Assembly: GCA_018287875.1 (NCBI GenBank)
Contig: JAGVVL010000001.1
Span: forward strand, 3,906,001 to 3,970,000
Direction: 5' to 3'
From: Nigrospora sphaerica
Lineage: Eukaryota > Ascomycota > Sordariomycetes > Amphisphaeriales > Apiosporaceae
DNA: 64,000 nt
Shown here: positions 63,245 through 64,000 of the stretch, piece after piece
Numbering within the stretch: the stretch's first letter is position 1
How the letters are laid out: each line of letters starts with the position of its first letter
Position numbers and translations under genes: made by a program
Notes under the pieces: model-generated
Databases searched by the model: none
Seen by the model: the letters and a program-made list of their open reading frames with translations, nothing else
Told to the model about the DNA's origin: nothing

Positions 63245-64000
63245 ATGGCCAAGATCGCCAAGATCGAGTACTTCCGCGTGCCGCCGCGGTGGCTGTTGGT
63301 CAAGATCACCGACGAGAACGGCGCCTACGGCTGGGGCGAGGCCTCGCTCGAGGGCCACACGCAGGCCGTCGAGGGCTGTCTGGACGCCTGGGCGACTCGT
63401 TATGTCGGCCTCGAGGCCGAGTAGGTCCCTCCCGCCGCCCTTCGCATGGGCAAGCTTGGCTCACCCGGTTCCCCGACAGTGACATTGAGCACATCTGGCA
63501 ACTGTCGTACCGCGGCGGCTTCTATCGCGGCGGCCCCGTGCTCATGAGTGCCCTGTCCGGTGTTGATATTGCCTTGTGGGATTTGAAAGGTACGTGGGAG
63601 GTAGCCGGGCTTCACCGTCCCCCTTGGCGCTGCTGACGCCCCCCTCCAGGACGAAAACTCGGGGTGCCTATTTACCAGCTGCTCGGCGGCAAGGTCCGAG
63701 ACAAGCTGCGGGTGTATGCCTGGATCGGAGGGGACCGCCCCAGTCACGTCGTGGAACAGGCGTAAGTACGCGGAGACGCCCACCCGGCGTCGGACAACCC
63801 CTCCCCTTCTTTCCCCCACTCCCCCCTTTCTCCCCATGCCGACGTGCCCTCCCTTTCTCCCCATATCGACATGCCCCCCCCCTTCCCCCTCCTTTCTCCC
63901 CGTATCGGCATGCGCGCTCACGCGGGCCCGGCAGCGAGGCAAGAAAGGCGCAGGGCTTCGACGCGGTCAAGATGAACGCGACCGAGGACCTCGGCTGGCT
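63245..64000 (+). CDS. D-galactonate dehydratase-like enolase-superfamily enzyme (partial, runs off the window)
   Basis: Mandelate racemase/muconate lactonising subgroup of the enolase superfamily; best fit is D-galactonate dehydratase (DgoD type), which makes 2-keto-3-deoxygalactonate. Exons 63245-63420, 63480-63589, 63650-63761 and 63935 onward. The spliced start reads [105 protein letters not shown] and [12 protein letters not shown]. The R-x-G-F-Y-R-G-G-P and G-x-D-x-A-L-W-D-x-K-G blocks are the N-terminal capping domain. The metal-binding Asp/Glu residues and the catalytic His lie beyond the edge. The third intron (173 bp) carries a 23-bp repeat. Divergent from the permease, which suggests a shared catabolic locus but does not prove it. 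Confidence 0.88.
63824..63912. repeat. Three imperfect 23-bp repeats in a dehydratase intron
   Basis: Units at 63824-63846, 63851-63873 and 63890-63912 share the pattern C-C-T-T-T-C-T-C-C-C-C-[AG]-T then a short variable part ending in C-[AG]-T-G. They are separated by C-runs and lie wholly inside intron 3. Confidence 0.8.

Noticed and set aside
62839..63636. 265-codon ORF overlapping the dehydratase start
   Set aside because: Runs out of frame over the well-supported dehydratase exons; its first half is Pro-rich upstream DNA.

Overview
The window is nuclear DNA of a filamentous ascomycete, most likely a Sordariomycete. The genes are split by short GT-AG introns (50-150 bp), coding regions are GC-rich, and the products are typically fungal: a SUR7/PalI-type protein, an SPX-ankyrin-GDPD phosphodiesterase, a Gin4/Hsl1-type kinase and a fungal type IIC P-ATPase. 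The spacers repeatedly carry TACCTAGGTA-like words. I cannot name the genus. No rRNA, tRNA, CRISPR array or intact transposon was recognised.

Thirteen genes have an exon structure I could read through at every junction. From left to right: VMS1/ANKZF1-type peptidyl-tRNA hydrolase (-, 4438-6469); a 74-aa small protein (+, 9268-9641); a ten-exon type IIC (Na,K-ATPase-like) P-ATPase (-, 9928-13839); a SUR7/PalI-type membrane protein (+, 17529-18791); SMC5 (-, 19261-22859); a Gin4/Hsl1-type kinase (+, 24441-28482); proteasome alpha subunit PRE10 (-, 29472-30499); GDE1-type SPX-ankyrin-GDPD protein (+, 32783-36236); a 626-aa protein of unknown function (-, 36626-38506); NAD(P)HX dehydratase (-, 45136-46382); mitochondrial ATP synthase alpha (-, 47224-50030); acetolactate synthase ILV2 (+, 56009-58165); and an APC-type amino-acid/choline permease (-, 60146-61660). 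A fourteenth, a D-galactonate dehydratase-like enolase-superfamily gene (+, from 63245), runs off the right edge.

The spacers are long: 1-4.4 kb, 13.8-17.5 kb, 38.5-45.1 kb and 50.0-56.0 kb. They are mostly without recognisable genes. Four stretches look like eroded or unmodelled genes: 7.5-8.5 kb, 31.1-31.8 kb, 52.3-54.4 kb and 62.3-62.7 kb. The 52-54 kb stretch is the most convincing gene relic: Cys-rich pieces in shifting frames separated by stops.

The genes do not form an operon-like unit or an obvious biosynthetic cluster. They are mainly housekeeping functions: ribosome quality control (VMS1), genome maintenance (SMC5), morphogenesis and cell cycle (Gin4/Hsl1 kinase), proteolysis (PRE10), energy and metabolite repair (ATP1, NAD(P)HX dehydratase), branched-chain amino acids (ILV2) and phosphate/phospholipid turnover (GDE1). 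The right end may be a small catabolic locus, with a permease and a sugar-acid dehydratase divergently arranged. I found no clearly new multi-gene system. The most interesting points are the fungal Na,K-ATPase-like pump with an altered cation site, the structured 541-bp intron in ATP1, the frame-neutral intron inside the GDE1 active-site motif, and the decayed Cys-rich locus.
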